Below, in pieces: positions 34,551-46,864 of a stretch of DNA of 64,000 bases. Numbering within the stretch: position 1 is the first letter of the stretch; each line of letters opens with the position of its first letter. The DNA is from Cryptomeria japonica (taxonomy: Eukaryota > Streptophyta > Pinopsida > Cupressales > Cupressaceae): contig NC_081412.1 in the NCBI RefSeq assembly GCF_030272615.1, positions 475,607,657-475,671,656 on the forward strand, read 5' to 3'. The notes beneath the pieces were generated by a model. It was not told the DNA's origin. It saw only the letters and a program-made list of their open reading frames with translations, and ran no database searches. The translations under genes were made by a program, and so were the position numbers.

Positions 34551-35178
34551 TTCTGAAACCCTCAAACAATAACCCCAATAAATCTAATATTGGTCAGAAA
34601 AAAACTACCAGTGTGAACTTTTGATTTCACTTTCAAGAAAACCTTGCACCAAGATATTAGCTTGGTATTATCCCTAAATATACACAGCAAATTAGCACCA
34701 AATAAAAATTGCAATAGAAAATTAGATAAATCAATCCTTGGCAAAATCCCAATTTGGGGAAAACCAGTTTTCAAATTTGAGGTATATTATTAATTTGTTT
34801 AGCAAACTGCTATTGAGGAATTGTTATAATTGTTTGCATAATACTGGCAATACAAATAGTCTCCTCTTTGTCACTCATTGAACTATCGACAAACATTTGT
34901 TGAACCTCCCTCTATAACTTAGAAGTTGGAACTTCCTCTTCCTTACCTTGCTAAACAACTCTCCTCTGTCTGACTAAAAACTCAACCAATTCCCATACAT
35001 TTATCCCACACAATTTGTCTCAATGATCCCTTACATTTATTTTCTCATTCAGGTACTTAAGGGCCATGAAGTGAAAGGGCTTGGAAAGCCAATAGGTTCC
35101 AGTTCACATTCCTTTGTGATCTTAGCCCTCATGACACCTCTCAAGGCTGGAACACTTGACAAACTATCTAATTTAACA
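34551..35178 (-). mobile_element. 5' LTR and leader of the outer copia element
   Basis: Read on the minus strand the LTR starts TGTTAAATTAG at 35178 and ends near 34660. It matches the 3' LTR at 6344-6903. The leader to the gag ATG is about 110 bases. A standard primer-binding site is not clear; the sequence after the LTR reads TATCTTGGTGCAAGG. Confidence 0.72.
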
Positions 35179-35388
35179 ACACTTTTAGATTTCCTTCCTC
35201 CACAGATGGTGAACTATATTTTGTTGGTTTTCTTTGCTTTGCACAAATTTCTCATGTACAAGTTGTTGGCAATGCCCTTCATCATAGTCTTCCACCTAAT
35301 GTGGAGGATAATATTTTCAATGTAGCAGGCCCTTTGATGGCACATTCTGCTTAAGGAAAAGAACTAGCATTTGAGGATGGTGTGGAGA
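35179..35388 (+). pseudogene. LINE-like relic, left part (interrupted by the TRIM element)
   Basis: The plus strand reads GFLCFAQISHVQVVGNALHH, SLPPNVEDNIFNVAGPLMAH and then KELAFEDGVE. This looks coding but I cannot assign it. The frame continues across the 2.1-kb insertion at 37509. The LINE label rests on the 3' tail at about 37790-37856. Confidence 0.4.
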
Positions 35389-36108
35389 TGACATAGCATC
35401 TCTAGCTGAACCCCAAACACATACTCCATTCTCAAATAATAATTATAGGAAGTTCAGAGAATAAAACATCACCTACAAACTTCCTATCATAACCATGACA
35501 TGAACATAACATAATAGCGAATAATAGAGTTCGTTAATAGAAACCTATTTAACTATTCTCTCAGCACCCAGTTAAATAGGAAAAAGAATAATCAACAAGA
35601 CAACATATGAACCCAAAATATCAACTTTATTATTACTCAAGATAATATTTTTGTGACCATTATTATTACTCATATGAATGATTACTCAAAATCTCAAATG
35701 GTGGTGATAACATATAAATTTAGATGATTACATATAACAATCACACCATACCCCAATTTTGGGTTTCTCTAGTTTTGTGTCGATTATACACTTTGGCTTC
35801 TGACCCCCTTCTAACACACACACCTACTAAACTACTCTCTCCCTTTTAAGCGTTTGGTTGCCTAGTTAAAATACTCGATTCAATTTCTCCTCTGGCCGCT
35901 TGATTTCTCCTGTCTGTTCAGCTACCAACTGTTACTAAATATTCTCACTGCTCAGTATTTGTTCTGGCTTCCTTTTGCCCAAAGGTAACTAATCTATCAT
36001 GTCCAATTTATTGTTGATGTGTCGACATGATTTGTGTCTCTTGAGCTGATGTTGCCAATAAGACCCAAGCAGTTAATTAGAAAGATCTAGTACAATGCTC
36101 CTACATCA
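35389..36108 (-). repeat. 3' LTR of the TRIM/LARD-like element
   Basis: 720 bp, from TGACATAGCATC to CTACATCA (plus-strand view). Compared with the other LTR it has an extra stretch of about 50 bases near 35640-35690 ('gataatatttttgtgacc...'). Confidence 0.88.
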
Positions 36109-36716
36109 AACTCCCTAGAAGACAAAAGATCATGTGCTCCTACACATGGGCTATCAATCAACACTTGCCTCTATAATGTTTCTTCATCCTTCATAAATCT
36201 TCAACTGCCTATCCTTGTCTTCATCTTCTTGCATTTAGTTTTGTCTTGTCTTCATTCATTTTGTCTTTGCCTCTCTCAACAGGTTCACAACTACATCTTC
36301 ACAAGGACACATGGCTATCCTTTCAACTACTCCCATCAATTACATAATAATAACTCTCTCTAGGTTACAAACTCAAAATATCCATCACTCTTGTTGCTTC
36401 CTCACACAATTACCAACATACTACCATCTACCCATCGAAGATCCTGGAAGATGCACTACCACCCTTCTTCAGTGGTCTCTCATCTTTGAACCTTCTACCC
36501 AGCCTCATCTTGTTGGAGACAGTACCACAGATTTCTTTCATGTCTGCCACACACATACCTTCACAATCCTCTTCCTTACTGTAGCCTTGATGGATCAACC
36601 TGCAACCAATGAACTTGGCAACACAAAATTGGAAACCTTTTAGCAAGGTCCTGGTGTAGATTGCTTCCTTCGGTGATCTATCTACACACTCAAGATCTTA
36701 TTGATTTGATACCAAT

Positions 36717-37503
36717 TGACGTAGCAGCTCTGGCTAAACCCCAAATACACACTCCATTCTTAGAGAATAATGATAGGAAATCAGGGAAAATAAAACAACA
36801 CCTTCAAACTTCCTATCAGAACCGTGCAATGAACAAAACAAAATAGAGAATAACAAAATTTGTTAACTAAAAACTATTTAACTATTCTCTCAACACCCAA
36901 TTACATAGGAACAAGAATAACCAACAAGACAACATATGAATGCCCCAAAATCTCAACTTTATTATTACTCAACTAACAATGGTGATTACATACAAAGTTA
37001 GATGATTACATATAACAATTAGACCATACCCCAATTTTGGGTTTCTCTAGTTCTATGCTGATTATACACTTTGGCTTCTTTGGTTTGGCCTTATGTGGTT
37101 AGGCCGAACCCCCTTCTAACACACACACTTACTAAACCTCTCTCTCCCTTTTAAGCCTCTGTTTGCTTAGATAAAATGCCCAATTCAGTTTCTCCTCTGG
37201 CCACTCGATTTCTCCTGACTATTCGGCTACCAACCATTACTAAATATTCTCACTACTCATTATTTAATCTGGCTTCCTTTTTCCAAAAGGTAACTAATCT
37301 GTCATGTCTAATTTCCTATTTATGTGTCGATAGGATTTGTGTCTGCTCATTATTTGATCTGGCTTCCTTTTTCCCAAAGGTAACTAATTTGTCATGTCTA
37401 ATTTCCTATTTATGTGTCGATAGGATTTGTGTCTCCTGAGTTGAGTCTGCCAATAAAAGCCAACTAGTCAATTAGAAAGATCTAGTGCGAGGCTCCTGGA
37501 TTA
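36717..37503 (-). repeat. 5' LTR of the TRIM/LARD-like element
   Basis: 787 bp, from TGACGTAGCAGC to GGATTA (plus-strand view). The terminal CA has become TA. It carries a tandem duplication of about 92 bp (about 37253-37344 and 37345-37436) absent from the other LTR. Confidence 0.88.
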
Positions 37504-37860
37504 GGAGACTTCCCACGTCTCTAGGTAATTTAGCCTTATAGTCATTATTACAGATGTTCCTCTTTTTTGGGTTTTTCATGTGCCGGTAGTACTGTTATGA
37601 AGTATTATATGGTCTTTTTGAATCAATGGTGCCTACTTCCATTTGGCCTCTTAGGTATGCATGGTGCTATCTTGCATGGGCTTAGAGCCTCTAGTTTCTG
37701 GCTGAGCAGTAATAGGCTCCATTTTGTTCAGAAAATTTTCTCCATTTTCCCTATTGTTGGTTGATATCCAACAAACTTTGATGTATTATCTTTATGTAAT
37801 CTACTTTAATATTAATATATATTTTAGGCCTCATGCCTTTTGTAAAAAAAATAAAAAATT
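37504..37860 (+). pseudogene. LINE-like relic, right part with A-rich tail
   Basis: This continues the frame left of the insertion (TSHVSR, then SLIVIITDVPLFWVF, HVPVVLL). It ends in a 3' tail rich in T and A with 'aggcctcatgccttttgt' followed by (A)8 T (A)6 at about 37843-37857, the style of plant LINE 3' ends. No RT remains. Confidence 0.45.
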
Positions 37861-38793
37861 ACTAGAGTCAACCTCTCTTCTATAAAAGAATGGAACATGA
37901 ACTGACCAAAGATGTTGAGTCTAGCTTACTTCTCAAAAGGAGAGCCAAACAACATGGGTTCTATTACTTTACTAAAAAAAGGATTGATTGATTATAATGC
38001 CTAAATAGATCTTAAAGAATGCTTGAATTTCTTAATAAATTAACAAAATAGAGATGCAAATACATAGAAGAATAACACACAGTCACAAAAATGAAAATGG
38101 GATCCAAGGGAGAAACTATCACCAAACCATAGGATTTCTAGATAGGACTCAAATGCTCAGTGACCCTGTCTTGACATTTTACAGTACAATTTTTTGTTTA
38201 GATGTAGGGTCGATAGGCTCATTTTTGGTCTCTTGAAATCTAGGTTGAAACTGTGAGGACACAAGCATTGAGAAACTTTGTTTGAGGGTTTTATCTAGGA
38301 TTCATGATGATGATCTCTGTCATTGATCGCTTTGTTTTCTTGTACCTCAACTCCATCATTAATTTCTAGATCTACACCTATAAAAAGCATAGAAAAAAAA
38401 ATATGTTGTGTCTATATATGAATGAGCTTGCCTTAATCAATCCCTCATTTTGATATTTCTACCTCCATGAATAGTAGAGTTGATAACTAATAAGAGTGTG
38501 TTCTCTAAACTTTAAATATGTCTAAGATTGTGACACGCAATAAAAAAATCTATAAAAACATAAAATTCCTATTGAGATGCATTAGAGTGGAGTCTTAGAT
38601 GATTCAAACAAAAGGTGGTATAATGTTGAACCCAGGGTAGCAAATTAAGCTTAAAGACAAAAATACTAATAATTCAAATCTACAGAATCTTAAAACTCAG
38701 GAATGTTATAATAGCATAATAACTAGAAACCTTGAGGAGATGTAGAAGTCAGTCATCAGTCAGCCAGTCCCTCTAATTCTTCAACATCCTTCT
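37861..38793. other. No identified gene
   Basis: I see nothing recognisable; AT-rich with short frames only. Confidence 0.4.
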
Positions 38794-40400
38794 TGTTAGT
38801 GTATTAATATTACATTCACTAAATTGGTGTACTATTAGTTAGCAGCTAGTTGAAAGGTGCAGTTGAAAGGTGCAGTTGTAAAATCCTTATAGATATTTAT
38901 TTAAAGATAATTGAAATAATCAAATAAGCACTTTTTCCTTTATATGGTATCAGAGCCATGTGAAAGCTGAGGGAAAAATAAAGCGATGTAAACTCTTATG
39001 TGTTTGAAGATGTTAATGGATATGCAATCATCTCAAAGAAATGACTCGTGCGCATAAGGATCTCCGACGTACAAACAACTGCAAAATGATGAAAGGAAAA
39101 TGAAGCTAAGTTGTGATAAAGTTGATAGATTCTAGTCTCGTGTGAAGCATTACAATTGAATACTCCAAATTTATTTTTATTCTCCATTTTTTTTTTTTAT
39201 TCTCCATTTTTTATTTGTGTTCTTTCTCAGATTTTACCTTGAAGCAAGGTAAAGGGGCAAAGAATGCAATTAATAGAATATAAGAATTTCAATTGTGGAG
39301 TAGTTTTTTATCTTTCAGGCATTGCTGCACAGATTTTACCTTGAAGCAAGGTAAAGGGGCAAAGAATGCAATAAATAGAATATAAGAATTTCAATTGTGG
39401 AGTAGATGTTTTGACAGTGTGAGTCATGGTGATCTTAGGGAGATATCATATCAAAGTTTGATTTATTTTTTTATATAAATTTATTGTAAGGAGATATAGC
39501 ATTATGGAGATACAAGGTTGAACATGGTTGTACCTATGATGGAAGTCTTTGTTACGGGGAACCATTTTGATGGTATGAATCTTTCTTATGGTGATCTTGT
39601 AAGAGAATATATCTAGAAGTGTCTTATTATTTTTGTATATCTAGAAGTGTCCTATTATTTTTGTTGGTTAGGCTTATGGAGGTTATGGTATTTCTTTTGA
39701 TGCTAGTTTTAGAGGATAAAGAGTAACAAGATCAATTTGGAGGTTGGTGGCATGAGAGGATGGAGGATTTCAATTATATCAAGCTTGCTTCTCGCTTTGT
39801 GATGGTGGTTTGGATGAGAGACATTTTTGGATTGGATTTATTGCTTTGATATCCTTGTATTAGTTGATAGATTTGATGAATACATGTATTGTGAAGTTTT
39901 ATTTTTGGATACAGGTAAGGGATCTAGTGTTAAACTCAATATGGATTGTTGTCTAGAGAGCTCACAAGACTATGATCGGGAATTATAACATTACAAGGGT
40001 AAATATATAGCTTGGTTGATGGTTGTCCAATAATTTGGTGTTTGTTATTTGGGAGTTTGATGAAATGAGAACAAGAAAATTCAGCTTTTACAAGGGTCCT
40101 AATGAAGTTTGGCAGAGTTCCACTTGATTCAATATTTGGTAAAACTTCATGGAAAAATATCCAAAAAAATAGGTATTTGTTTTTATGTAATTAGATGTTT
40201 TTTTTGTGTAATCCTTAAGGGGTGTCCCTTGGCTATGTGAAGCTTAAGGTTTAGACAATGCATTTATAGGAACAATGCAATAAGGGGTGAATGTGAGAAT
40301 GTTTATATTATACTATCTAAATTACTATACTATTAGTTAGTGGGTAGTTGAAAAGTGTGGTTGCAAAAATATTAAGTACATAGTTTTTTCCTTATATACA
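38794..40400 (+). mobile_element. Probable TRIM-like LTR element, 1.6 kb
   Basis: Two short direct LTRs can be aligned: 38794-about 38944 (TGTTAGTG...) and 40292-40400 (TGTGAGAATG...TATATACA). They share 'ctattagttagNNgNtagttgaaa' and 'ttttttccttatata' phrases. A perfect Met-tRNA primer-binding site TGGTATCAGAGCC begins at 38945. A polypurine stretch AAGGGGTGAA lies at 40282-40291. The interior has no gag or pol frame, although 39560-39600 has a faint gag-like wording (GNHFDGMNLSY). No target duplication is seen. Confidence 0.65.
39227..39408 (+). repeat. Tandem duplication inside the TRIM-like element, period about 104 bp
   Basis: The phrase 'agattttaccttgaagcaag' and the following 55 bases to 'caattgtggagtag' occur at about 39229-39303 and 39333-39405 with near identity. 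Confidence 0.8.
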
Positions 40401-40421
40401 TGTATTTATAGGTCATTCAAA

Positions 40422-40795
40422 TGTTAGAAGTATGGTTTTCATTGCACCAAAAGATTGACTTGTTAATGCCCGATACAACCACTAGATTAATAGAATCCAT
40501 AGGAGGTGGTTAAGAAATGTCACAAACTCGAGCCCTACGTTGCACAACACAAGGAGACCAAAGGTGCACACCTTGCAAAATCCCCCATAGTGTAAGCAAG
40601 GGGTTTGAACCTGTGACCCAAGATATGATACCACTTGTTAGAAGTACAATTGTCGTTGCATCAAAAGCTTGGCTTATTAATGCCCTATACAACCACTAGA
40701 CTTATAGAGTCCACAAGAGGTAGTTAAACCATGTCACAAACCCAAGCACTGCACTGTACAACACAAGGAGACCAAGGGCGCACACATTGCAACAT
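40422..40795 (-). repeat. Tandem duplication, period about 214 bp, with a tRNA-like B box
   Basis: The first unit is about 40422-40635 and the second about 40636-40795 (shorter). On the minus strand the first unit has GGTATCATATCTTGGG and GGTTCAAACCCC (about 40600-40630), which fits a Pol III B box (GGTTCRANNCC). It resembles the head of a tRNA-derived SINE, but no A-rich tail or target duplication is visible. Confidence 0.45.
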
Positions 40796-42599
40796 GAAAT
40801 AATGAAATAAAAATTTTTCCATTCATTTAGAGCTTCAATCATCTTATAATAATATGGAATGATCAATTTATATAACTTTATCATGAGATTACCAATGATA
40901 CTTAAGAATTGCAGAGTTGAGTAATCAATTCGATAGAGATTCATTATCATATTAAATCTATATTTTAAACTGGCAAAGCTACTAGCTTAAGTATGGGTCA
41001 CAAGGCTAATTTTTTTATTGAAATTGAACACATCACAATAAAATGCAAATATTGAGACTAGATCATGAAAGAAGAATCTCGACACTTGACGTGGCCACCA
41101 TTTTATGCTATTTTATTAGGACTAGGGTGTTGGGCACCCAATAGCTTCCAAAATATGACCGCCAAAAGGGAAACACAGATTTTGAGGCTTGTGATATAGA
41201 ACCTATTCTTAGTTTTTGTATTTTATAAAAAATTAAGTGCACTATTAACAATGAAATTTGAGGATGGCATAGGATACATCTTATTGAGTTGGGCATAAGG
41301 ATCATGCTATGAATGGTCCTCAAATGATCCAGGTGTATGGAGCATAAATAAAGTGCTAAGTAGAGTGTGAAATTGGGCTTTCATTAGTAAGGAGTACATT
41401 TTAAGATGCTATATGCTTATATTCATAATTAATTTTTAAAGTTTATTTTTTCTTGATAAGATTTGTTGACACGTCTTATAATAAGTTTTGAATCACTATA
41501 AAATATATACATTTTGAATGTTAAGAGACAAAATAACATACAAGACAACAATAATGACTTTATACTCTACTATTGTTGGTACATAGGAAATTAACACAAT
41601 GAGATAGATGAATTGTCTTTCCCAAATAATCTATTTATATAACACTAGTATGAAAGAATATTCAGCATCTATAACTATCAAATAACAAATCCAACCTTTT
41701 ATCCACATCCATAGGAAGGACATGGTCATCAAAAAATGCATCTTGATTTGAAAGATCTTCTGGTGAAGGTGCATTAACTAAATAGTTAGCCAACACTTGG
41801 CCCTTAATTGTTTTTTGATAAATAAATTTAAATTCAAATTCTAATTATAACATAACCATTTAGCGATATGTCTTCATGATCTATCTTAGAAATGAGATGA
41901 TTGACACATAATATTGTATTAATTTCTCGGATTAGGTAAGGATTGTTGAAGTATGATATAATAATATAAGGTCATAGTGCAAAAATAATGGTCATAAAGT
42001 AAAGGAAAATCATAATTGTAATGATCATATCACTGAAATTAGAGATAGATCTTATAATAAAAATAAACAACCAAAAGATCAAAAATTGAAAGATAATGCT
42101 CAAATTAGAATAAATAAAATGAGTTTGAAATCATAAGTATGTAATTGAGATGGAAGAAATAGAAAGGATAATTAAAATCAAACTTACCCCCAAGAGGTGG
42201 AAAATATATTTGAAATAGTAACAAGGATAACTAAGACCAAGAATGCTCACCAAGTGGTTGAAATGATAAAGGAATCATATATAAATGAAAATATAGATTT
42301 TAATAAGATAATTTGATATAAAATTAAAAGATACATTAAGAAAGCAGGAAAGAATGATTGTCATAAATAAATTACCATAGTTAGTTGACCTTCCTTATTC
42401 CTTTAGTTTTGACTCAATTATATGATATGATTGTTCTCCAAAGAGGAATCATCTAATTCATCATCATATTATTGTTATTTTTTAATTATTATTTTCCTCC
42501 TACTTGAAATGATATGTGTTTCTTCTTATATCCTATCAGTTCTCTTCTGTTTAATTTGTAACATCGTTATGGGTTGGACTAACATCTTTATATCCCTTA
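40796..42599. other. No identified gene
   Basis: AT-rich sequence without recognisable frames on either strand. Confidence 0.4.
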
Positions 42600-44240
42600 T
42601 TTGAATTCATAAGGTTAACCACATCAAGTAATGAGGCTTTAAACACATGATAAATTTTTATTTTTCATCTATCAATGAATTCTTGATATTTATTCTTGAA
42701 TGTGATTCATCCATTTGTCCATTGTCTATGCATGAGAAGATAAGCATAGAGAATTATGTTACAATTGTTATAACCTCAGATATATCAATCGTGAATGAAT
42801 CCTCATTGTCATCACTAGTAGCACATTTCAAAATTGGTGTCCTCATCCATCGTGATTTCAACCTAGAACCTAGAGGCAAAGACTATGTGGGATCCTCAGG
42901 GGTTGTTTCTTGATCAACTTTGAATTTTCTATAAAATTGCTCTTTTTCTGTGGTTTCACCTAGTTCTCTGAATGTCTCGGTGAGTTCATAGTCATTGGAG
43001 GATTTGTCCGAACCCCATTCCCATTCATTGGAGTTGCTGGAATAGCAGTTCTCTTATTGATCTTTGGAAGCCTTGATTTGTAATGCTTCTTCTGTCTTTC
43101 GAGTATTTACCCTAGAAGACATGAAACCAAGTCCTTTCGAGCACTCCTTTTTGAATGTCAATTCTGGTTGCAATGGTTGAATGATAGCTTCCTTTCTTAA
43201 GCCAAGAGGACTTTTACCATCATACCCAAACATTTGTAGGATCTTGAATCCTTTGCCATATTTTTCACGCGGTATGCTAATGTGATCCTATGTACCATTT
43301 TCAAGGTCTTTGTAAAGCATTTTGTATAAATCTTCTTCTTCCATTTCACCCCACTTTTGGAAGATAGTAGGATCCCACTTGAGTGTAATGATAGATACCC
43401 GTTTAGAAGGATGTGGTCATCCATATTCTTTTGGTGAACTCATAACTTGTTGTAAACACATGATTTGATTCAAAGTGTATTCACCCATGCCTTTGTCTTG
43501 ATATTTCCCTTTAAGCTCACCTTGCTTTGATGTCGAAGGTTTTAATGATTTAGGGTCAATGTATGCAGAAGAAGGGATAGCTTCTCTATTAATTGGAATG
43601 ATTGTCTCAGCTTTTGGTCTCAAGTTATTGCAGTATATAAATGGATTAGGATCACCATTAACTGTTATTTCAACTCCATTGTGAGGAAGCTTAATGTATT
43701 GGTGGTATGTAGATGGGACTGCCCTCATGTCATGAATCCAAGGACATCCTAGCAATATATTGTATGTGAGATCCAAGTATAGGACTTGACAAACCACATC
43801 CTTTGTGACTGGCCCAACTCTGAGGGGCAAAGTGACTATGCCCTTGGAGGAACACTCTTCATCATCATATCCCTTGATGGTAATTTTGTTTGTAGCATTG
43901 ACAACTTTATTTGAATATCACAATTGTATTATTGTATTCAAAGTACAAATGTTAAGACCAGGTCCTCCATCTATCAGGACTCGTTTAATTTGATGTTTGT
44001 GTAGGAGGGCTTTAATGTGTAAAGGTACATTATATGGTTGGCTCATGGAGCCATCACGTCAACTTCTATGAATGTAAGGGAGTGTGGAATGGAAAGGTAT
44101 CCCACCATGGCTTGAAACTAGTCCACATTTAGATCAGTAGGGACAAAAGTGTCTCTCAAAGTTTTGTCAAGAATGGTTTTATGTGCAGGGGATATGCGTA
44201 AGAGCTCGACTATGGAGATAAGTGTTGGTGTCTTCCCTAA
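42600..44240 (-). pseudogene. Ty3/gypsy protease region and linker, decayed
   Basis: The minus strand continues from gag. The protease C-terminal part VCQVLYLDLTYNILLGCPWI ... VPSTYHQYIKLPHNGVEITV is at about 43790-43660, a typical plant gypsy pattern. Farther on, GKGFKILQMFGYDGKSPLGL (about 43258-43195) resembles a G-patch, a glycine-rich nucleic-acid-binding motif found after the protease in some plant gypsy elements. A Glu-rich linker follows to about 42700. No RT or integrase is found below it. Frameshifts separate the pieces. Confidence 0.65.
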
Positions 44241-45430
44241 CTATTCTATAAGATCATACTCAGGTTTGGTTGATGAGGAAGCAGTGTATTTAGTTGGAGC
44301 ACCTTGCAAAGTGAATTTACCTTGATAAGTTATGACATTACATTCAGAAGTAGGTTCGGAAGAAGATCCAATGCCTTTTAGGACACGCTTGGGTCTTTGG
44401 GTAGAATTCTCAGGCATTTTGTCCTTGATGATAATGGTAGAGACATAATTGTCCTTCGAAATGTGATTGACAATTGATTCATAGTAATAGGATGCTCTGG
44501 TATAGTTAGTTTGCTCATCTGTGGCTTTAGCTTTTCCCTTGTCATGTTTTGGGAATGGTTCCTTAGACATCTCATGTTCTTGATTGGATGAATGTCCTTC
44601 AATCACAATGTCACCTCTATCAATGAGATCTTATATGATGTTCTTCAGTTGATGACAATTTCTTGTCTCATGACCCTTGCTCTTATAAAATTCACAATAC
44701 TTCCACCAATTTGGTTTGACCTTTGGCTCATATGGAGGCAAATCTGGAATTGTTATTATTTTGTTTGCCACTAGCTTCTTGAAAACTGGCTCTAGTGGTT
44801 CTCCCAATGGGATGTACTTCCTTCGTGATTTTGAAGTTGTTTGAGTATTCACTTGATTGTTTGTAGAGCTTGATCCAGAAAAAACAATTTTGGGTCGCAC
44901 TGTATTGGCATCAACAACACCATCATTGACTGTGTTCTTGTTTTTATTCCAAAACCTTGGCTTATCTTTTCCTTTAAAGTCATCTTTGTTTTCTTTGAAT
45001 ATCTTAATTACTCCTTGTTCAATTAGGACCTTTTCTATTGCTAAGCCTTTTTCAATAACGTCCTTGAAGGTGGACAAACAATCTTTTCTCAAGTCATAAC
45101 CAATGTCTTTGTTAACATTTTGGGTGAACATTTCTACCATTTATTTTTGTGGAATTTCACAAGAGCATCTGCTGGCTAAATTCCTCCATCTTTTTAAAAA
45201 TGATGAAAAAGACTCTCCATCCCTTTGTTTGGTGTTGCACAAAGTAGTGACTGATATGTCTATCTCTATGTTGTATGAGAAATATTGGATAAAAGCCTCT
45301 GCTAGATCACCCCAAGACTTAATTCTAGATGGGAGTTGGGAGAACCATTCCATAGCTTGATCACCCCAAGACTTATTTGGTTGAATATATGAATGTTGAT
45401 CATCATTACGTACATTTTCCTTATGCTAAA
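44241..45430 (-). pseudogene. Ty3/gypsy gag, decayed
   Basis: One minus-strand frame, broken by two stops but no frameshift, carries the retrotransposon gag pattern AMEWFSQLPSRIKSWGDLAE, AFIQYFSYN, and FLKRWRNLASRC (about 45360-45160). A Lys/Asp-rich linker and a zinc knuckle CEFYKSKGHETRNC (about 44696-44655) follow, with Tyr where the second Cys should be (one base change, TGT to TAT). A hydrophilic C-terminal part runs to 44241. The N-terminus is cut near 45430, where a 'gatcaccccaagactta' phrase is duplicated. Confidence 0.8.
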
Positions 45431-46864
45431 AAAACTAAATGTAATGATGTGCTTGGAATATATTTTTATAAAAGAGGTTGTTAGATTTTATATGTTCATG
45501 TGCATACATATAGTAGTACATAATTGAAAAATTGGAATATGAGGAATGTATTACTATTAGTCCTTAAATCATGGAAGTACACTATCCATGAAAATATTTC
45601 AAAACTCATCATCATCTAAGATTAAAAAAAAAAAATCAATTTAATAGTGAATTTTTGAAATTATAATATGCATTCTTTGATTGTCAAATATTTTATTAGC
45701 TCATATTTAATAAGATAAAAACCACCTCACCACACAATCAATTCTCATGAGACAAATAAACAGATAATTAAAAAGTGGTATACATTTTTTCATTCATCCA
45801 ATATAACATTATATTGCTTCAAATAAGTTAGAAAAGGATCATTTGTTGATTCATAAATTAAAAAAAAATCATGCACTAAATTATTGTGTAATTTTTGTTT
45901 AGAACATTTTATGTACATGTTTGGTCTTTGATCATAATGCAGATAATGAACCTCACGAATATCCATCCCAAATAAATAATTTATTATGCTTTATTTTTGT
46001 TTGGGCTCATACATACTTTATTATTATTATAATTTTATTGTGTTCTATATGATGGTGAAATTTATAAATTTCTGTTATATTCATTTAATTTTGGTTTTAT
46101 TTTGAAAAGAGTATTTTATAATATGTGTAGATAAACTGTAATAGGTCTTCTTATTTTGTTACATGTTCTTATTAATCATTTATCCACTTTACTACATTGA
46201 TTTATCTCTATAAATTTGTCTAATCTACATATTTGTTGCTCCCATGCTTGCAGTCTACTATTTTTTAATCCCTTTTCTATATCATGATTATTTCACAATC
46301 ATGGCGTCAATAGTTTTAATAATGAACTCATCCTATCCAAATTAAAAATTTAACAAACTTTGCTTATTTATGATTCTATTTTACAACTAACTAAATACAA
46401 AATTGGATGCTATATGTTATCTCTTTGGATTTAAAGACAATCGATTCATTATAAGAAATTAGGAGATCTTGTACTCAAGCACATAGCTAAAATAGCATTC
46501 TCATAGCAACACTTTAATTGGTGCTCTAAAAGGAATCTAGGTCATCTTTATCTATCTACAAGCATTTGAACAAATAAAAGTTATTGTTAAAGTTTTATAA
46601 AATGATCTTAGGTAGAGCACTTTGCAAATTAATGAATTTAAACTTCTTCCATATAAGTTTTAAACTTTTCACACTGATTTTCTTTTGAATATATATACAT
46701 ACATGCATACATGCATACATACATACGTACATACATACATACATATATTGATCTATAATTTAAATTTGAAAAAAATGGAATATGTGACTATTTTATGTTT
46801 TATTAGATAAGCATTTAAAAATCATATTTTCAAGTATAGTTGTGTATGTTTTGTGGCATGTGGA
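45431..46864. other. AT-rich spacer with a simple-sequence repeat
   Basis: No gene is recognised. A (CATA)n run with CATG and CGTA variants lies at about 46693-46746. Confidence 0.5.
46693..46746 (+). repeat. Microsatellite (ATAC)n
   Basis: About thirteen four-base units, atacatac with interspersed atgc and gtac. Confidence 0.9.

Larger units (their letters stand above)
35389..37503 (-). mobile_element. Complete non-autonomous LTR element (TRIM/LARD-like), 2.1 kb
   Basis: Two direct LTRs (35389-36108 and 36717-37503) flank a 608-bp interior with no gag or pol. A perfect 5-bp target duplication GGAGA lies at 35384-35388 and 37504-37508. On the minus strand a primer-binding site TTGGTATCAAATC starts one base inside the right LTR (about 36715). 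A polypurine stretch TCTAGGGAGTT (36109-36119) abuts the left LTR. So the element is oriented minus, 5' LTR on the right. Frames inside (for example 36311-36643) match nothing. Replication would need proteins from another LTR element. Confidence 0.88.

Noticed and set aside
36311-36643. 110-codon frame in the TRIM element interior
   Set aside because: No family resemblance, and the TRIM/LARD architecture predicts a non-coding interior.
35179-37860. Host gene exon pair interrupted by the TRIM element
   Set aside because: The wording looks coding, but stops are frequent and the 3' tail looks like a LINE end, so I kept it as a low-confidence LINE-like relic.
38943-38960. tRNA-like 'tggtatcagagcc'
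   Set aside because: It is a primer-binding site next to an LTR; no cloverleaf can be drawn.
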